Below the pieces are notes generated by a model, which was not told the origin of the DNA, made no database searches, and was given only the letters and a program-made list of their open reading frames with translations. A stretch of 64,000 bases of DNA, taken from assembly GCA_023376005.1 (NCBI GenBank), contig CM042143.1, positions 83,054,564 to 83,118,563 on the forward strand. The letters run 5' to 3'. The stretch comes from Doryteuthis pealeii. Taxonomy: Eukaryota; Mollusca; Cephalopoda; Myopsida; Loliginidae. Of the stretch, positions 1 through 13,229 are shown piece by piece. The position numbers and the translations under genes are program-made. Position 1 is the first letter of the stretch, and the number at the start of each line of letters is the position of its first letter.

Positions 1-842
1 AATTTGAAACTAATTACAGTATAAATAAAAAGACAAAAGACCGAAGGTGTGAATAGAAGAAAAAAATTATTTTTTATGGGAACTATCCTGGTAGAAAATA
101 ATTACCGAAAATCGGAAAATAAAATGTAAAATAAAAACTAAAAAAATAATTTTTGGAGATCTCTTTTTTACTCATTTTGATAATTATTTAATTGGGTATT
201 ATCTTATAAAAGAAAAAATTATACATTGATATTTTTTCTGTTTAAAAGGGAGGGGCTAAATTATCAATAGATTTTCTACAAAAATTATTAGATAACAATA
301 ATAAACTAAAGTAGTTATTAAATAAATATTTGTTTTTAGAATCTAAAAATATGAAATTTGAAACTTAAAATTATTTAAAACACATTTTAAATGAATTTAC
401 CTATTAATTGACCATAGCTGAAATAACTAATTAAATCAGAAAGTTTTGAAATAAAATAACTGATGCATTATAAAATTCATTCATTGATAAATCAACACTG
501 AAAATTTCATTAAAATCGGATAATTCCTTGATTTTTGGTAAATATTTTTCAATTGGCGGGGTGGAGGTAAATTCATTTTGTACAATACAGATTTCACGTC
601 ATCTTAGGCAGTGTTTATGGCCATTTTTTAACAATATATTTGAGCAAAATTGGCCGTAAAAATAGTTTAAAATGTATTAAAAATAAATTACGTGTAATAT
701 TATTTTGCTTTTTTTTTTTACTGATGCTCATTATGTTACTACTTTTTGAATTAGACAAAGATTTGACCTTAAATAATTGATATAATTAATTTTAATTTGT
801 TTTTAAAATGAAAACTAGTCAACATTTTTGCAGACTCTATAA
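1..842. other. AT-rich intergenic DNA with one dispersed repeat fragment
   Basis: No gene seen. Sequence at about 468-560 (with ACTGAAAATTTCATTAAA and GATTTTTGGTAA) recurs in part at about 3640-3720, at 57640-57750, and inverted at about 63045-63165. It is an unidentified dispersed repeat. Confidence 0.6.
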
Positions 843-1740
843 GAATGTCTATGAAAATCTGAGTTCAATTTGTCTCAAAACAACCCTTGTTATTAGAATA
901 TTTACCTCACATTCCACGTATGTGGGTATGACACAAGGTCTTTTAATGTGGGACCACCCACAAGCCGAAGCTCATGGGATGGTGGGTGCAAAAAATGTGT
1001 TGATTCTGTTGGCATTCCCCCACAAGGGAGGTGCCTCAGGCACTGGGCAATAAACCTCGTCCTGCCCCTTTCAATCAAGGGGGCAAGTGTTGCTTGGGGG
1101 GATAGCCTCCTGAGATCATGCCGTTAATTTAACACTAACAGTATTATTAGGGTATTTGCCTCTCATCCCACTTATGAGGGCGTGACACAAGGACATTTTT
1201 ATGTGGGCCCAACACAAGCCGAGACTCATGGGTGGTAGGTGCAAAAAAATGTGTTATGTCGGCATTCCCCCTCGGGGGGGGGGGCTCAGGCACTGGGCAA
1301 TAAACCCAGCCCTGCCCCTTTAAATCAAGGGTGTTGCCTGGGGAGATAGCCCCCTGGGATCAACGCTGTTAATTATCACTAATAGTCCAGTGGCTGAAGC
1401 CACCAGACCCCTGCCCCGAGTTATTAGTGCATTTAAAATCCTGCAATGTGTCTTATGTATCAATTAGAAATAAAGGTTTACATAATGTATGGTGTGGTTA
1501 ATTGGCATACTTGTTTTAACAAAACCAGGTTTAATAAATAATTACTTGGTGTTATTGATTTCTAATATAGTTTTATTCTCCAACCTTTTAAAATCAATCC
1601 TATAAATGATTTTATATAGAAACCAATTAAAATATAATCAAAATAAGTGTAGTCTTTATATGCATTCTTATCTAATTATGTTAGTCTTTCTAATTCAATG
1701 TATTTCATTAAATTAAAACTTAGATACTTATGCCCGGAGG
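843..1740. mobile_element. Dispersed repeat interrupted by a SINE-like pair
   Basis: The outer repeat (843-896 and 1421-1740) matches 50955-51410 and, in part, 23920-24180. It contains TTTAAAATCCTGCAATGTG and ends near ACTTATGCCCGGAG. It is split by a 524-bp insert at 897-1420, flanked by the direct repeat TTATTAG (890-896 and 1421-1427). The copy at 50955-51410 has no insert at this point. No coding capacity was recognised. Confidence 0.7.
897..1420 (+). mobile_element. Two tandem copies of a SINE-like element
   Basis: Two diverged units of roughly 250 bp each (from 897 and from about 1147) share the motifs GTGACACAAGG, AAGCCGA-ACTCATGG-like and GGCACTGGGCAATAAACC. Further copies are at 49224-49490 and, truncated, at 28535-28695. 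The unit ends near GGCTGAAGCCACYRGAC. No open frame; probably a non-autonomous retroposon. Confidence 0.65.
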
Positions 1741-2177
1741 CTGTGTACAAGAGAAATAGTTTCAAACATTTTGAGAGAAAAAACAAAATACCTATTGCTT
1801 CACATGATACAGTATTGTAGAAAAAAACACTTGAAATTCATTATTAAGGTTTTCAGTGTTTCAATGATAGTCAAGGGGGGGAAAAAAAAAACTAAAAAAA
1901 AACTATAGCTGTTGAGAAGGCATTCTATGTGATTGAATTAAGCATAACAAACAGTACTATTGTTTAAGACTATTTTAGAAGACATTTTGGGAAATCGTTT
2001 GGTAAAAAAAATGTTTGTGTGTCGAAAGAAGTCAAGGGAGATAATCAGTGAGCTAAGAACAATTGTAGTATTATCTATGCAATCCATATTGTCCAGATTA
2101 AAAGGATGGAATGAGGGTCGAACGAAAAAGTTTTGCTAAACGGGTCTGTTTACCAAAACATTTGCTTTTTTTTTTCT

Positions 2178-2445
2178 TGGATTTTACGGCATGTCAATCC
2201 TTGTCGGGTTATTTTATGCCGAAGACGTTTTGTTTTAATTCATTCTTGATGGGTATTGAAAATTCTTTTTTTTTTTAACTCAATTTTTTTCAAGCACATT
2301 TTTGTTACCTCATTGTTTTCTATTTAACCCATAGATGGGGCCCTAATAGGTACTACCACTCCTGGCCAGAGTGGATCTGGGAGTAATGGTGATGGAGTAC
2401 TCCCAAAACATTCTCATTCCCCAGTGATACCTGCACTTTAAGACA
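2178..2445 (-). mobile_element. Retroposon B fragment, sense on minus strand
   Basis: Contains ACGGCATGTCAATCC, CATAGATGGGGCCCTAATAG and TACTACCACTCC, shared with copies at 16926-17346, 25150-25395, 28975-29245, 38000-38515, 47395-47685, 52545-53115 and 55190-55440. Read on the minus strand the element ends in GGGTTGACATGCC, a tail common to several other repeats in this window. Confidence 0.7.
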
Positions 2446-3724
2446 TTAATAAGGAAATCTAATTCCCAACAGGAAAAAGTTTGAAAGTAATTCCTTTGAA
2501 AATGGAGTTATTACAAAGTTTAAGTGACCATCTTGTGCTTTGTCTACAGAAATATTGGAGTATTTTGAAGATAAAAATAGCGACTTTATGGTGAATTTCA
2601 TTTACAGCAATCAATTAACACTAAATTACACTATTAAACATCCGTAAATTATGTTTATATTTATACTAAATTATGTTATTATATTCAAATTATATTTTTA
2701 AACATTAAACACTATTAACATTAAATTGCAGTATTAAACATTAAGTATTAAAAAAACTAACAAGAATGTCAATATCTTAAATTATTATATATAATCACTA
2801 ATTGACCTTGTACCATGTTTTTCTGTGCAAAAATTATGAAGATTTGATTTATATTCAAAGATATTTAAAAATTGAAATATACATAGAAATATCATTGAAA
2901 TTCTACTTAAAAATATCCAGCATTGGTAAATCTCAATTTTTTTTACCCACCCCCACTCTACATAGCTGATGCTGGGTAGCTGCTTCTAGTCATCTATTAA
3001 TCTGATTTTTCTTATTACTGTAGAATGTTGATTAAAATCTGAAGCATTTAAAAGTATGTGTGTGCATATGCATGTATGCGTGTGTAGAAGTTGCACTTAA
3101 ATAGAAAGGAATTTAATTCTTTAAAAATTTATTGTACATTTTTAAAAAGATAATAGTGCTGAAAATTAGAGATAAATAAAACAATTTTATTTTAGATTTA
3201 AATTTCAAAATCTTAAATATTTCTCAATATAAAGAAAATGCTAGATTAGAGTTTTTCAACTTACCTCATATATTTTATTACAAGTTTCTAGAATATGAAT
3301 TTTGCAGAGATTCATGTACTTTTTTAAAGAAATAAATATAAATTTCAAGTGAAAAAAATATATGAGGCAAAAAAAGAATTACATATCTAAATTATCAACG
3401 AACTTCTTCAGGTAAAAAGATCAAATTACAGATGTGAACTGTTTTCAAAATGTATTGATGAAAGTGCTCATCTTATCTGATTAAAGAAAGTATGAAGCTA
3501 CCATTGTTGCGAATGGAGTTATGTCCCTTTAATTAACCCATTTGTCCACTAAAGTAAAATCGGTTAAATCAAACTTAACGGACCTAAATTCCACCATCGT
3601 ATGTCACGCCGCCGAAAGAAAAAAATACCAAAAGTCAGAAATTTAATGAAATTTTCAGTGTTGATATATTAATGAATAAAAGATATAATATATCTGTTAT
3701 TTTATTTAAAACTTTTACATTTTT
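2446..3724. other. AT-rich intergenic DNA
   Basis: No gene seen. It holds short imperfect inverted repeats (for example TACCTCATATATTTT near 3263 against AAAATATATGAGGCA near 3355) and part of the dispersed repeat noted at 468-560. Confidence 0.5.
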
Positions 3725-3846
3725 CAGGGCAGTTAACTTTGAACCACGTATCTTTATGGCGTAAGACAGATTCCGGCAAGGGCCGGTATTGAACCAAGAA
3801 CCCTGCAATTCTTAGGCAAGTGCTCTACCAACTGAGCTCGTTGAAT
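3725..3846 (-). mobile_element. tRNA-derived SINE head
   Basis: On the minus strand, GAGCTCAGTTGGTAGAG (A box) is followed about 45 bases later by GGTTCAATACC (B box), the spacing of a pol III tRNA-type promoter. There is no complete tRNA cloverleaf, so this is a SINE head and not a tRNA gene. Confidence 0.6.
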
Positions 3847-3849
3847 TAC

Positions 3850-5945
3850 AGGAAGCATGGAGGTTTTGAAAGATGCAGTGTTTCAGCAGCCTACAACGGA
3901 TGCAGGCAGTTTATTCAACAACTGAGCGTGAAAAAATGTTTCTGAAAGTCATGTTAGCTATGCTATTTTCTGACTTTGTAGGCATGCCCAAGTGTGTTAG
4001 AAACATAGAAATCAAAAAGGTGCTCATGGTAAGATGGTTAATGACCTTATGAGTGTTTACCAAGTCAGTTGCCAGAAGCCGGAGTTTCAATGAATCCATT
4101 CCCAGGGCAGCAAGACGTTTACATTTACATTTCATCGTGGGCAATTTATATACAATGCTATCTTGACTTAAGAGTTTAATTTGTTCCACTCGTAACTCAA
4201 TTTCCTTCTATATCAAATCAAAATTTCCTATTGAAATAAACTGAAATGGTGTTAATTCATTCCAGCCAACCTCTAAAAGACACCCACTTTTTTATCTTTT
4301 TTTAAACAAGAAAAATAACATTATATTATATAAAAACATAATAAAATAGAATGCAATGAATTATGTGATGTAATATGTTTTTATGTTTATTTGTTTTTAA
4401 TAAATAATATTTTTCTTTATTGTAATAAATTTGTAAACTGAAGTGTATCTGAAGCTCGTTTATACCTCTAATTTTAACTTACAACACAAAGAAAGCACCC
4501 CCCCCCCAAAAAAAAACCTCTCAAGTTGGGGCACTTGTAAATCAAGGTACCACTAATCATATATATATATATATATGCACACCTACCCACAGTTAAAATT
4601 TAAAGCTAAAAGCATAATCTGTGAAATCTTTAGAGTGCTATACACAAAAATGCAGAGCAATATCGTAATATTTTTCAAGAATAAAAACATGATAAAAACT
4701 CCTGTTTCATGTTGTTGATCCTCAGGTTGAAAATAGAGAGTGTGTGTGTGTGTATATATATATGTGTGTATATATATATATATATTTAAAACATTTGATT
4801 TTCTATGGAAAAAACGTAAGTGCATTATTTTTTTTTCAGGCAATTAAAAAAAAAAAAAAAGAGAATGAACAAGAGAAAAATAACTCAAACAAAATCATGT
4901 AAGAAAAAATGAATAAATAAAAACAAATAGAAACTGTAAATATTTTGTTTTATCTTCAATTACAATATAGCAGTCTTCAATTAAAGAGATTAGAGCCATT
5001 GGAAATGAATATATTATACAGATGGTAATCAGCATGGCAAACATTTTGCTTCAAAACATGTCTCAGTGAATGTAAGTCAGTGTGTATGCAATATAGTATA
5101 TATATATATATATCTGTATTATAACAGTTAATTTTTTTTTTCTATAATGAAAAATATGTTGTGTTTAGCCTATAGATTGTCTTGAGAAAAGGAAATATAT
5201 TAAAATCTACAAATCAAGACATTTTGTGGCCAACACAGGAACAAGGAAGATCCAGAAACTAAATATAAAACAAAAAAACAGCCCAACAGTTCTAACAAAC
5301 AAACAATTCTTTGACATGCACACAACAAACACACGATTATTATTTGTAATTTCATACAGCAAAAATAAGGACGGGGAAAAAGTCAAGGCTTTCTCTGGTA
5401 AAAAGTTTTTCTTTTTTTTCTTCTTTTTCAAATCAAGTGTTCATTATTTTATCATATTGTTATCTTTCCTTGTAGTTGGCTCTGATTATTCAGATGGATT
5501 TGATCCATTGACCCCCAAATATAAAGTGTGAACATTTAAGTGACCTTTTCATGTTGATTTGGTTGCCCGCATCTAAGAACAAATCCAAATCATCCCCTTA
5601 TTCAAATATTTAGCAAAGTTTACAAATTGATTATAGAATTTTAGTCTGTTCATTAATTTTAAAATCATTTTTCTTTTTAAAAAATGGTCCAGTCCAAGAA
5701 AGGGGAACATACAGCCTTCTAAACTAACAAGTGAGGCCTTTCACAATCAATTAAAATGATCCAGGGCTTTCTTGCAAAAAAGTAATTAAAGCCTTTCACA
5801 TTTCTTTATTAATAGGACAATAAATTTTACTGTAACCTTTAAATGTGAAAAGGTTCCCTACTCCTGGTCCAGCATTTTTAGAATGCTCGACTAATATTTT
5901 ATCTTCTAAGAATAGAAGAAAAATAGCAGTATGATAGCAAAGCAA

Positions 5946-5976
<31 letters not shown>

Positions 5977-7893
5977 GAAGAAAGGAAAATGATTATTACA
6001 AATTATGATATTTAATCAAAATTATTGCCAGTCAAATTTTGTCTTCATTAAATCAATTTAAGGAATCAGCAGGAAAAAAAAAAAAATTTGTTAACGATTT
6101 TCTTACTATCAAAGTTGATTCCTTTCAAGTGCTTATTTATATATAAAAAAAAAAGAAGTTTTTTTTCGTATTTCACAAAGGTATTTTCAAACTTGCAACA
6201 CTTAATTGTGTAAATTAAAATACTCCAAACTATAAACCATCTTTGACTTATTGCATTCACATTGTTTTTGCTACTTGTTGTTAAATACAATGTTTCAGCC
6301 AATCCATTCTATGGACTTCTTCACAACTATGCAAATCCATGTAGAAAAAAAATAACAGGTGGAGGTAGGTCTCTTATTTTTCTCTTTGTAGTGCAAATGT
6401 TTACTATTATTTAAAATGGTGAATAAAAAGAAGGACCCACCCTGTTTTTTCCACACCAAATGCTGAAAAAAGTTTTTAGAATCGATCATTGAAAAGTTGT
6501 GGACAGAACAAAAACAATCAGATCAATAGAATAATGTCTCATCTCAAACATTATAGAAAGTATCAAAGCTACAAAATTGTTGTTGCCTAAATCTTTTTTT
6601 TTATGGGTTCTTGTTCTCTTAGAAATGTCATAATTTCAAAAAATTATTTTTATTATTATTTCATTATTTTTATTTTATTTTATTTATTTTATTTTATTTT
6701 TATTTTATTATTTAAAAAAAAAAAAAAATTATTTTCAAAAAGACACATACAAAATGAGTTCAGGTAAAAAAAAACAACAAAAAACTCAAATATTTCTCTT
6801 GCGATCAGTCATAGCCCAAAAGCCAAATAACAAGAAACTTAAAATTTCTGCTTAACATTAAAAAGGCAAAATTTCTTCACAGGCAAAAATTACAAACATC
6901 AATTAGAGTAAACGTTTTTTGCTTTTTTTTTTGTTATAGCTAGAGACAAAAAAAAAAAGATCATTTCTCTAGACCCCAAATAAAATCAATTTCTTTTAAA
7001 AATTTTTTTTTAAGTTGGTTCCTTTTTTTTTTCTCTCCTTTAAAATGAACATTTTATATGAATAGCAGTCAAAAAGTCTAAGGAACCGATGTATAACCAG
7101 TACACACACTCTTTCTCTCTTGCACACACACATTTTGTATATATATATTAATAGATTCAACATTTCATAAACTGGTCATCATAATATTTAAGCAGAATTC
7201 TGTTAAGTGTCAGGGGAATTTATAAAAAGAAAAAATAAACAAAAACAACTAACAGCAACAACAACAACAACAATAATAATAATTATGAAATTAATAATCA
7301 GAATCAGAATAATCTATGAAAAGGAAAAAAAAAAATCATTTTTTGCAATAATCGACAGAAAAGTAATTCTTTGTGGACATGCAAGAATTGGAAACTTACA
7401 ATTACTGTGTTTTTGCAATTTCTTTTTTTTCTTTCTTTTTTTTGAAATACGGGTTTTCATTTTCTCTTAAAAATTTTAAAAGAAACGTCAGCTGTTTTTT
7501 TTTCTTTCAGAGGGTTGATTACTTTTAATTTTTTAATTTTTTAATATATTTACAGTTATTTTCTTCTATTTGAAAATTAACAAAATTCTTTCATTTTTTT
7601 TTTGTTTGTATAATCACAAAAAAGAAAAAAATCCCCAGTAAGAAGTTTTTAAAATCTTCACATAGTTTTGTCAAATTTTGAAGATATTTTTTGTAGAGGA
7701 CATAGCGTACACACACATTGGTCCTTGGCTAGCAGGGCAGAATTCCAGTAAAAAAAAAAAAAAAAAACAAAAAAAAAACCTTACAAAAGCAGATAGACAA
7801 AAGGAAAATGGTGAAGTCATCTTTTTTTGTTTCACCACCCTAGAAAGTAGAGATTTGGTGATTGTAATAAAAAAAAAAAAAAAATACCAAGAA
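3850..7893. other. Intergenic low-complexity region
   Basis: No exon recognised on either strand. Dominated by poly(A)/poly(T) tracts (5950-5976 is the longest), TA/TG microsatellites (4741-4786, 5097-5113) and a TTTTA-type tract at 6640-6716. Short open frames here are rich in Lys, Phe and Asn from homopolymers. Confidence 0.6.
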
Positions 7894-8746
7894 GAGAAAC
7901 TTTATTTGGGCTTTATTCAGCATATGGAGAGTTAGTATAAAACAAGACTTATTTATAAGCATGAGCTGTCCATTTTACAAAAGGCAGGGGGGAAAGGAAT
8001 GTTCACCACAATCTCCCCTGTTACTAGCAAATTTGTTAGAGGCAGTTAGTCAATCTAAGGAAAGATCAAATTCAACTGGAATTTCTCTTAACATCCTATA
8101 CCACCTCATTCCACCCAGCCGGAAGTCACATTCATTTTCCTAATCTACCCAAGATGATAGCCTTTGTTTAAATGTAATATTAAACATATTTAGAAGTCTT
8201 TAATTTAAGGGAAATAACAGGTAACTTTTAATGAAATGGCCATTTTTACCCATTTTTGATAAATGGTTATAGGAATTGGGCTCTGGACTTAGAAAATTCC
8301 CAACAGGATGTTAAGAGTTAAACATTTTCTTTGTAAGATCCTTTTCTCACTTGGCACCATCAAAAGGCGGTCAAAACAACTGGATTTCATACCATACTAT
8401 TGACCTTGGTGACAGAACCAAACAAGCTCACTATGGCCGGTCCTATGACTACAGCAGTCTTCATCGAAAGACTGCCCAGTCTGTGAGAGTCAATAGAAAC
8501 GCCTATTTGGAAAAGACAGCAGAGGCCATGGAGTAAGCATCGGTCAGTGGGTGATTCTAGGAAGCTGTACAACTTGCTCCATTCCAGTACAAAATCATCT
8601 GAGACTAGTAAAGTCATTCACTAAATCAGCAAGGTGAAGCCATCACCCCCCTCCTTTCATTATAAAATGGACTGTTCTTACTTATAAGCAAGTCCTATTT
8701 ATACTAACTATCCATATGCTGAATAAAGCGTAAAGAAAGTTTCTCT
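7894..8746. repeat. Inverted repeat with about 100-bp arms
   Basis: The left arm 7894-7991 and right arm 8646-8746 are imperfect inverted copies, sharing TTTATTCAGCATATGGA and AGTTAGTATAAA. They flank about 650 bp that includes a TTAA-type MITE at 8085-8317 and unidentified sequence at 8330-8640. The structure lies immediately downstream of the WIPI4 stop. Confidence 0.65.
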
Positions 8747-8832
8747 GTTTGGTGTTTTCTTTTTCTTTTTTTCTTCTTTCATTACAGTGAATGGAGATAT
8801 GTAATAATGAGGAAGAGCAACTTTTGGTTCAT
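7901..8832 (-). other. WDR45: WIPI4 downstream region, possible 3'UTR with AATAAA pair
   Basis: Past the WIPI4 stop there is no further exon. Minus-strand AATAAA hexamers lie at 7917-7912 and 7906-7901, but both sit inside one arm of an inverted repeat, so an earlier variant signal could be used instead. The interval also holds a 233-bp TTAA-type MITE (8085-8317). Confidence 0.3.
8085..8317. mobile_element. TTAA-type MITE, copy 1
   Basis: Same 232-233 bp element as 29416-29647, in opposite orientation. Termini CTCTTAACATCCTATA and GGATGTTAAGAG. TTAA follows at 8318-8321, but the left flank has decayed to ATTT. No coding capacity. Confidence 0.65.
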
Positions 8833-8939
8833 TCAGTACATATCATCTCCAATGTCCAAAAATACATTGTAGGCTTCTCTGTTGCAACTACCAGATGTTG
8901 TAAAACTGTATTTGTGAAATGTGCCATCAACACAGACCG
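8833..8939 (-). CDS. WDR45: WIPI4 coding exon 11 (stop codon)
   Basis: 107 nt ending in TGA at 8835-8833, residues 306-340. Encodes [20 protein letters not shown] and [15 protein letters not shown]. Acceptor CTTACAG. The preceding intron is 3.1 kb and contains a hAT-like MITE and a tRNA-type SINE. Confidence 0.95.
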
Positions 8940-11900
8940 CTGTAAGAAAGAAAAGAGAGAAAAATTGGAAATAAACATATTCAGAAAGTTTTTATTATTC
9001 AGACTATTGTCCTAATGTTTATTGTAATTTAAGATAAAAAATGAAACTCTTCTTACCTTGGGCTGGGAAGAAAGTGGCGCCCAAAATTGAATTTCTTTTT
9101 ATAAGTGTGCAGACCGGAAGAGAGGGGGTTGGTGGGAGTGGAGTGGAGCCATATATAAGCTGAATTTTTTGGCAGTCGGGAGTTTGTTATTTAGAAGGCA
9201 AGCTATTGTGAGCTCATCTGATAACATTTATTAATATATGCATAATTGAATAAAGAGTTCAGTTTGAAGTTCCAATTACAACATGAAAGCTATTCGACCC
9301 AAAACACCTGAATTCTGGAGGGCACATCGTCTAAAATGTTGTGTATATAATGATAAAGATGAGAATAATAGTCTGAATAATCCAACTTATCAAGCCTCAT
9401 CTCAAATATTCAGAGAAATTCAGAAAGTCTTTGACCTAATTACCACTGATATCAAAGTAGATATAGCCATTCTCTAAATTAATATTTACAAAAAAAAAAA
9501 AAAAAAAAAAAAAGGAAAAGTACCCTAGACAGTTAAACATTTCAGTTTTATCTGAAAACAACAATATTCAGGTCACCTCCTTGTTTTTGACAATGGTTAA
9601 AAACGTTTGTATTATGTAGAAAAGACTATGGAGTGTTCTTACAGTCCCTTAATCATTATATATGTTTTCTTGTCAGGGAACAAGAAAAATTGAATAAAAT
9701 TTTAAAAAATAATAATATATCAAATTCAATAAAATTTGGTCGAATATACATATATATTACTTTTACGATTTAATTTCCGCATATTTTTGTGTTTGTTATA
9801 ATAATACAACAAAAAAAAAACGGCTTGCCATATTGCAATTCTGTTAAAATAACGTAACTTTAAGATTAAATTAATTTCCAGTTTCCGAGAAGCTTTTTAA
9901 TTTAAAAAAAAAAAGTACAATCCAAGGGAGACAATAGTCAGTAACCCTTTGGGAATTTCAAATTAATATTTATCAATATTTACTCAGCTTAGCTTACAGG
10001 CACAGAAATGTAGTGCACTCAGTGTGGATTAAATTCATTTTCATAGTAATGGTATATCAATATTTATAAAGTATTTTTCTAGCCCATGGTTATTAGAGTA
10101 GGGAATTCAGTGAGGATTTAACTGATTACAATATTTATTATCTGTGAGATTAGTTTCATAATTGTTTCCAATTTATTAAGGAATTTCAAATTTAAACTGG
10201 GTTACTTCAGCTCCATTTTACTGTTAATTATAATTAACTAGCTTGACCCGTGTAAATTACACAGTATTGCTAATATTGAAAATATCCACCAAACAGTATT
10301 TATGCTCTCTTGATCTGTTTTGAAGGTAGTCTTTTCTGGGTAATCTGAACATTAGCTACATAAATGAGAGTAACCTCCCCTTGTTTCTTTCACTTTGAGG
10401 AAGCCTTTCATTTCACCGTAAATCTACACTGAAAATACGAATTTGTTTGAATCAATACAACTGCATGTTTTAACATGAAAATATCATAAAATGTGTTCTT
10501 AATAACAATTAAGTTCATTTCAAATAAGAACACATTTTATTATATTTTTGTGTTAAAACATGCAGTTGTATTAATTCAAACAAATTCATACTTTCAGTGT
10601 AGATTTATGGTGAAATGAAAATGACCAACCAAAACATAAGGCTTCCTCAAAGTGAAAGAAACAAGGGGAAGTTACTCTCATTTATGCAGCTAATGTTCAG
10701 ATTACCCTTTTTTGTATTCTTCTCTGATGTGATTAAGGTGCTCACCATTTCCACCTAAATTCTACAAAGTTTAATTGAGAAAAAAAACCCAGCATATATC
10801 TTGTGGCCTTTATTTTTAAAAATCTAACCCAACCAATGATGATTATGAAATGTAAGGAAAATTACTTTTTATTTTATTTTTAGTGACAATAAGTAAAGTC
10901 GACGGGGCGGCCTAAAGTCGGTATCAGCCAGCCAGCGAGGGAGTCTATCCCCTTTTCACTAGCGCTAGACCAAGGAGATTATTTTTTAGCATCTGAGGTG
11001 GAGAGCCACACCTACCATCAGCTCCTTACTTTACCGCACAGATCCCTGTGCTACTCATACACTGAGTTGGCGGGGACCGGTATCAAACTAGGAACCTTGT
11101 GGTTTCTAGCCGAACGCTCTACCGACTGAGCTAACCCGATGTAGTAAAAAACAAACAAACAAATAATCCAATGAAGATTTCCTCATGTAGGAAAAATATA
11201 TATTTTATAAATTGCAAACATATGACATCCAATAAAGATTTTAAATGTAGGGAACATACTTTTGTCTTTCAATTTAAATTAATGAAGTTTTGAAAAATAT
11301 GAATTTCTTAATTGTTAATAATAACATGTCCAATGAAGATTTTAAAATGTAGGGTAATTATTTTTTAAATAAATAAATTGCAATAATATCACATTTAATA
11401 AAAATAGAAATATAGTTAAAATATGTATACCGTTAAATTTCAATCGTACCACATCTAAAGAAAAATAATGTTGCTTGGAATGATTTTAAAATGAGTGAAA
11501 TAAAAATTTGGTGGATAAGCAATACCAGATAATTAGGATTTACATTTTTGCATTTCATCTTGAACGATCTGGGCTGTAGCAAGATGATAACGGTTATATT
11601 TTTTTAAGAACACCAGTATTAATATATAGATGAAATATAATCCCTAAAATTCATTTCATTTAGAGTATTGATTATTAAAAATTCTAATCCAATATTTTTC
11701 ATGTTCAAAATAATTTCATTTAAATAATATATAACTAATAAATTTAAAATATAAAATTAAAAATGATCTTACGATCTTTGATATAAGCATATAGTTTACT
11801 ATTACAGTTATGCTGTAATAAAAATAACACATCTTTAGATTATTTTAACCCTTAGCCCCATGGTCAGTCCTCAGCTACCTTGAAACTCATTGATTGATTT

Positions 11901-13186
11901 TAACGGCAAGTCAACCCTTTTAGGGTTATTTTATGCTTTAGAGGTTATAGAATTGCATTAATGTTTACATAAAAGAGGAAAATAAAAAGGATTCATTTTA
12001 TAGAAATTAAAATGGACAAGAGAAGATGAAGATATGTAAATCATTTAAGGGGAGAATCTAACTTACCAACAACAGTGTGGCCAGATGCAAATGCACAGAT
12101 ACAGGCACATTCTGCAGGGACAGTGAAGCTGGCCAGACCCCATTGTGATTCACCATACTGACCAAGGAAACCCATTTTCTTAAAACTGAAAAGAAAAAGA
12201 AAATTAAAATCAAAATCAAAAATAAATAAATAAAATAAAATAAATAAACAATTAATGCCTGTTAATAGGAATAACAAAACAAAAATGTCTAAAAAAAAAA
12301 AAAAAAAAATTTAGTTTCACATATGATACAATATTTTATGCACACGTGTTTTGTGCTGACTTGTGGTTGAGATTTTTAATTCCTGTTTCTATTAGAAAAC
12401 AAAAGAAATCTGGGAGCAGAAAGACCAATATTTGATTATCTTCAGGAATTTTGCAGATTTTTTTAAAGGAATGTTTCCATCAAATTACCAGGCATTTTTC
12501 AATAAATATGTTTCAATTAACCTTTTCTTTTCAATAATGAAACTTTCATTGAGACATTTATTGAAAAATGGCAAAAATAATTTATTGTAAAAGAGAATTA
12601 TTCAAAAATTCAAATGAAAAACAGTCAATCAGTATGTTTTACTGTATATGGTTTTTGACATGGTATACATATTGGGGAGGAGGGGTTCTTTTACACACAC
12701 AGTATTCCATTTAAGATTATTTTAAATACAGAAAATAAAATAATAGAAATCACAAAAAATAAGCATGTAAACAGAATGCAAACAGGTCATCATCAGGGTA
12801 AAAAAAAAAAAATCCACCCAAAATATTTTTCTTACAATTACCTGTTCAATACACCTATCAGATTTATTTCCATTTTTTCTCCCACATACACATATATAAG
12901 TCATCCACAGATACTGTGTTTCGACATTTCACGTCTCATCAGTGTGGCTAGACACCACAACTAACTCTGACCAGAAGTGAACCCCGACTGACTTTACGCC
13001 TGCCAATCTGTTAACCTCTAGGCCATCGCCAGCTGCTGTTTAAGGAGCAGTGTTTTAACTGTTTTAAATACATACATCTGCGTTTATACTTTATGATCAC
13101 CAGAGAGATCAAATCTGTAAACAGATGATCATAGCGTTATGCTGGCGGTGAAAGTTTATTAAAGCCGCTCCTAAAGAGCTCTACCG

Positions 13187-13229
<43 letters not shown>

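Noticed and set aside
3725..3846. Possible tRNA gene
   Set aside because: A and B boxes are present but no complete acceptor and anticodon stems can be drawn; the SINE-head explanation is simpler. The same holds for the heads at 10892, 22925, 28140, 35403 and 36335.
5207..5531. Open frames of 74 and 101 aa on opposite strands
   Set aside because: Built on poly(A)/poly(T) tracts, with no homology recognised and no splice context.
8351..8617. Opposed open frames of 61 and 76 aa
   Set aside because: They lie between inverted arms next to a MITE. No motif recognised; the composition is more even than its neighbours, so an old transposon interior is possible, but a gene is not supported.
12179..12180. 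Alternative acceptor AG inside WIPI4 exon 10
   Set aside because: Using it would shift the frame away from [12 protein letters not shown]; the upstream CAG keeps it.
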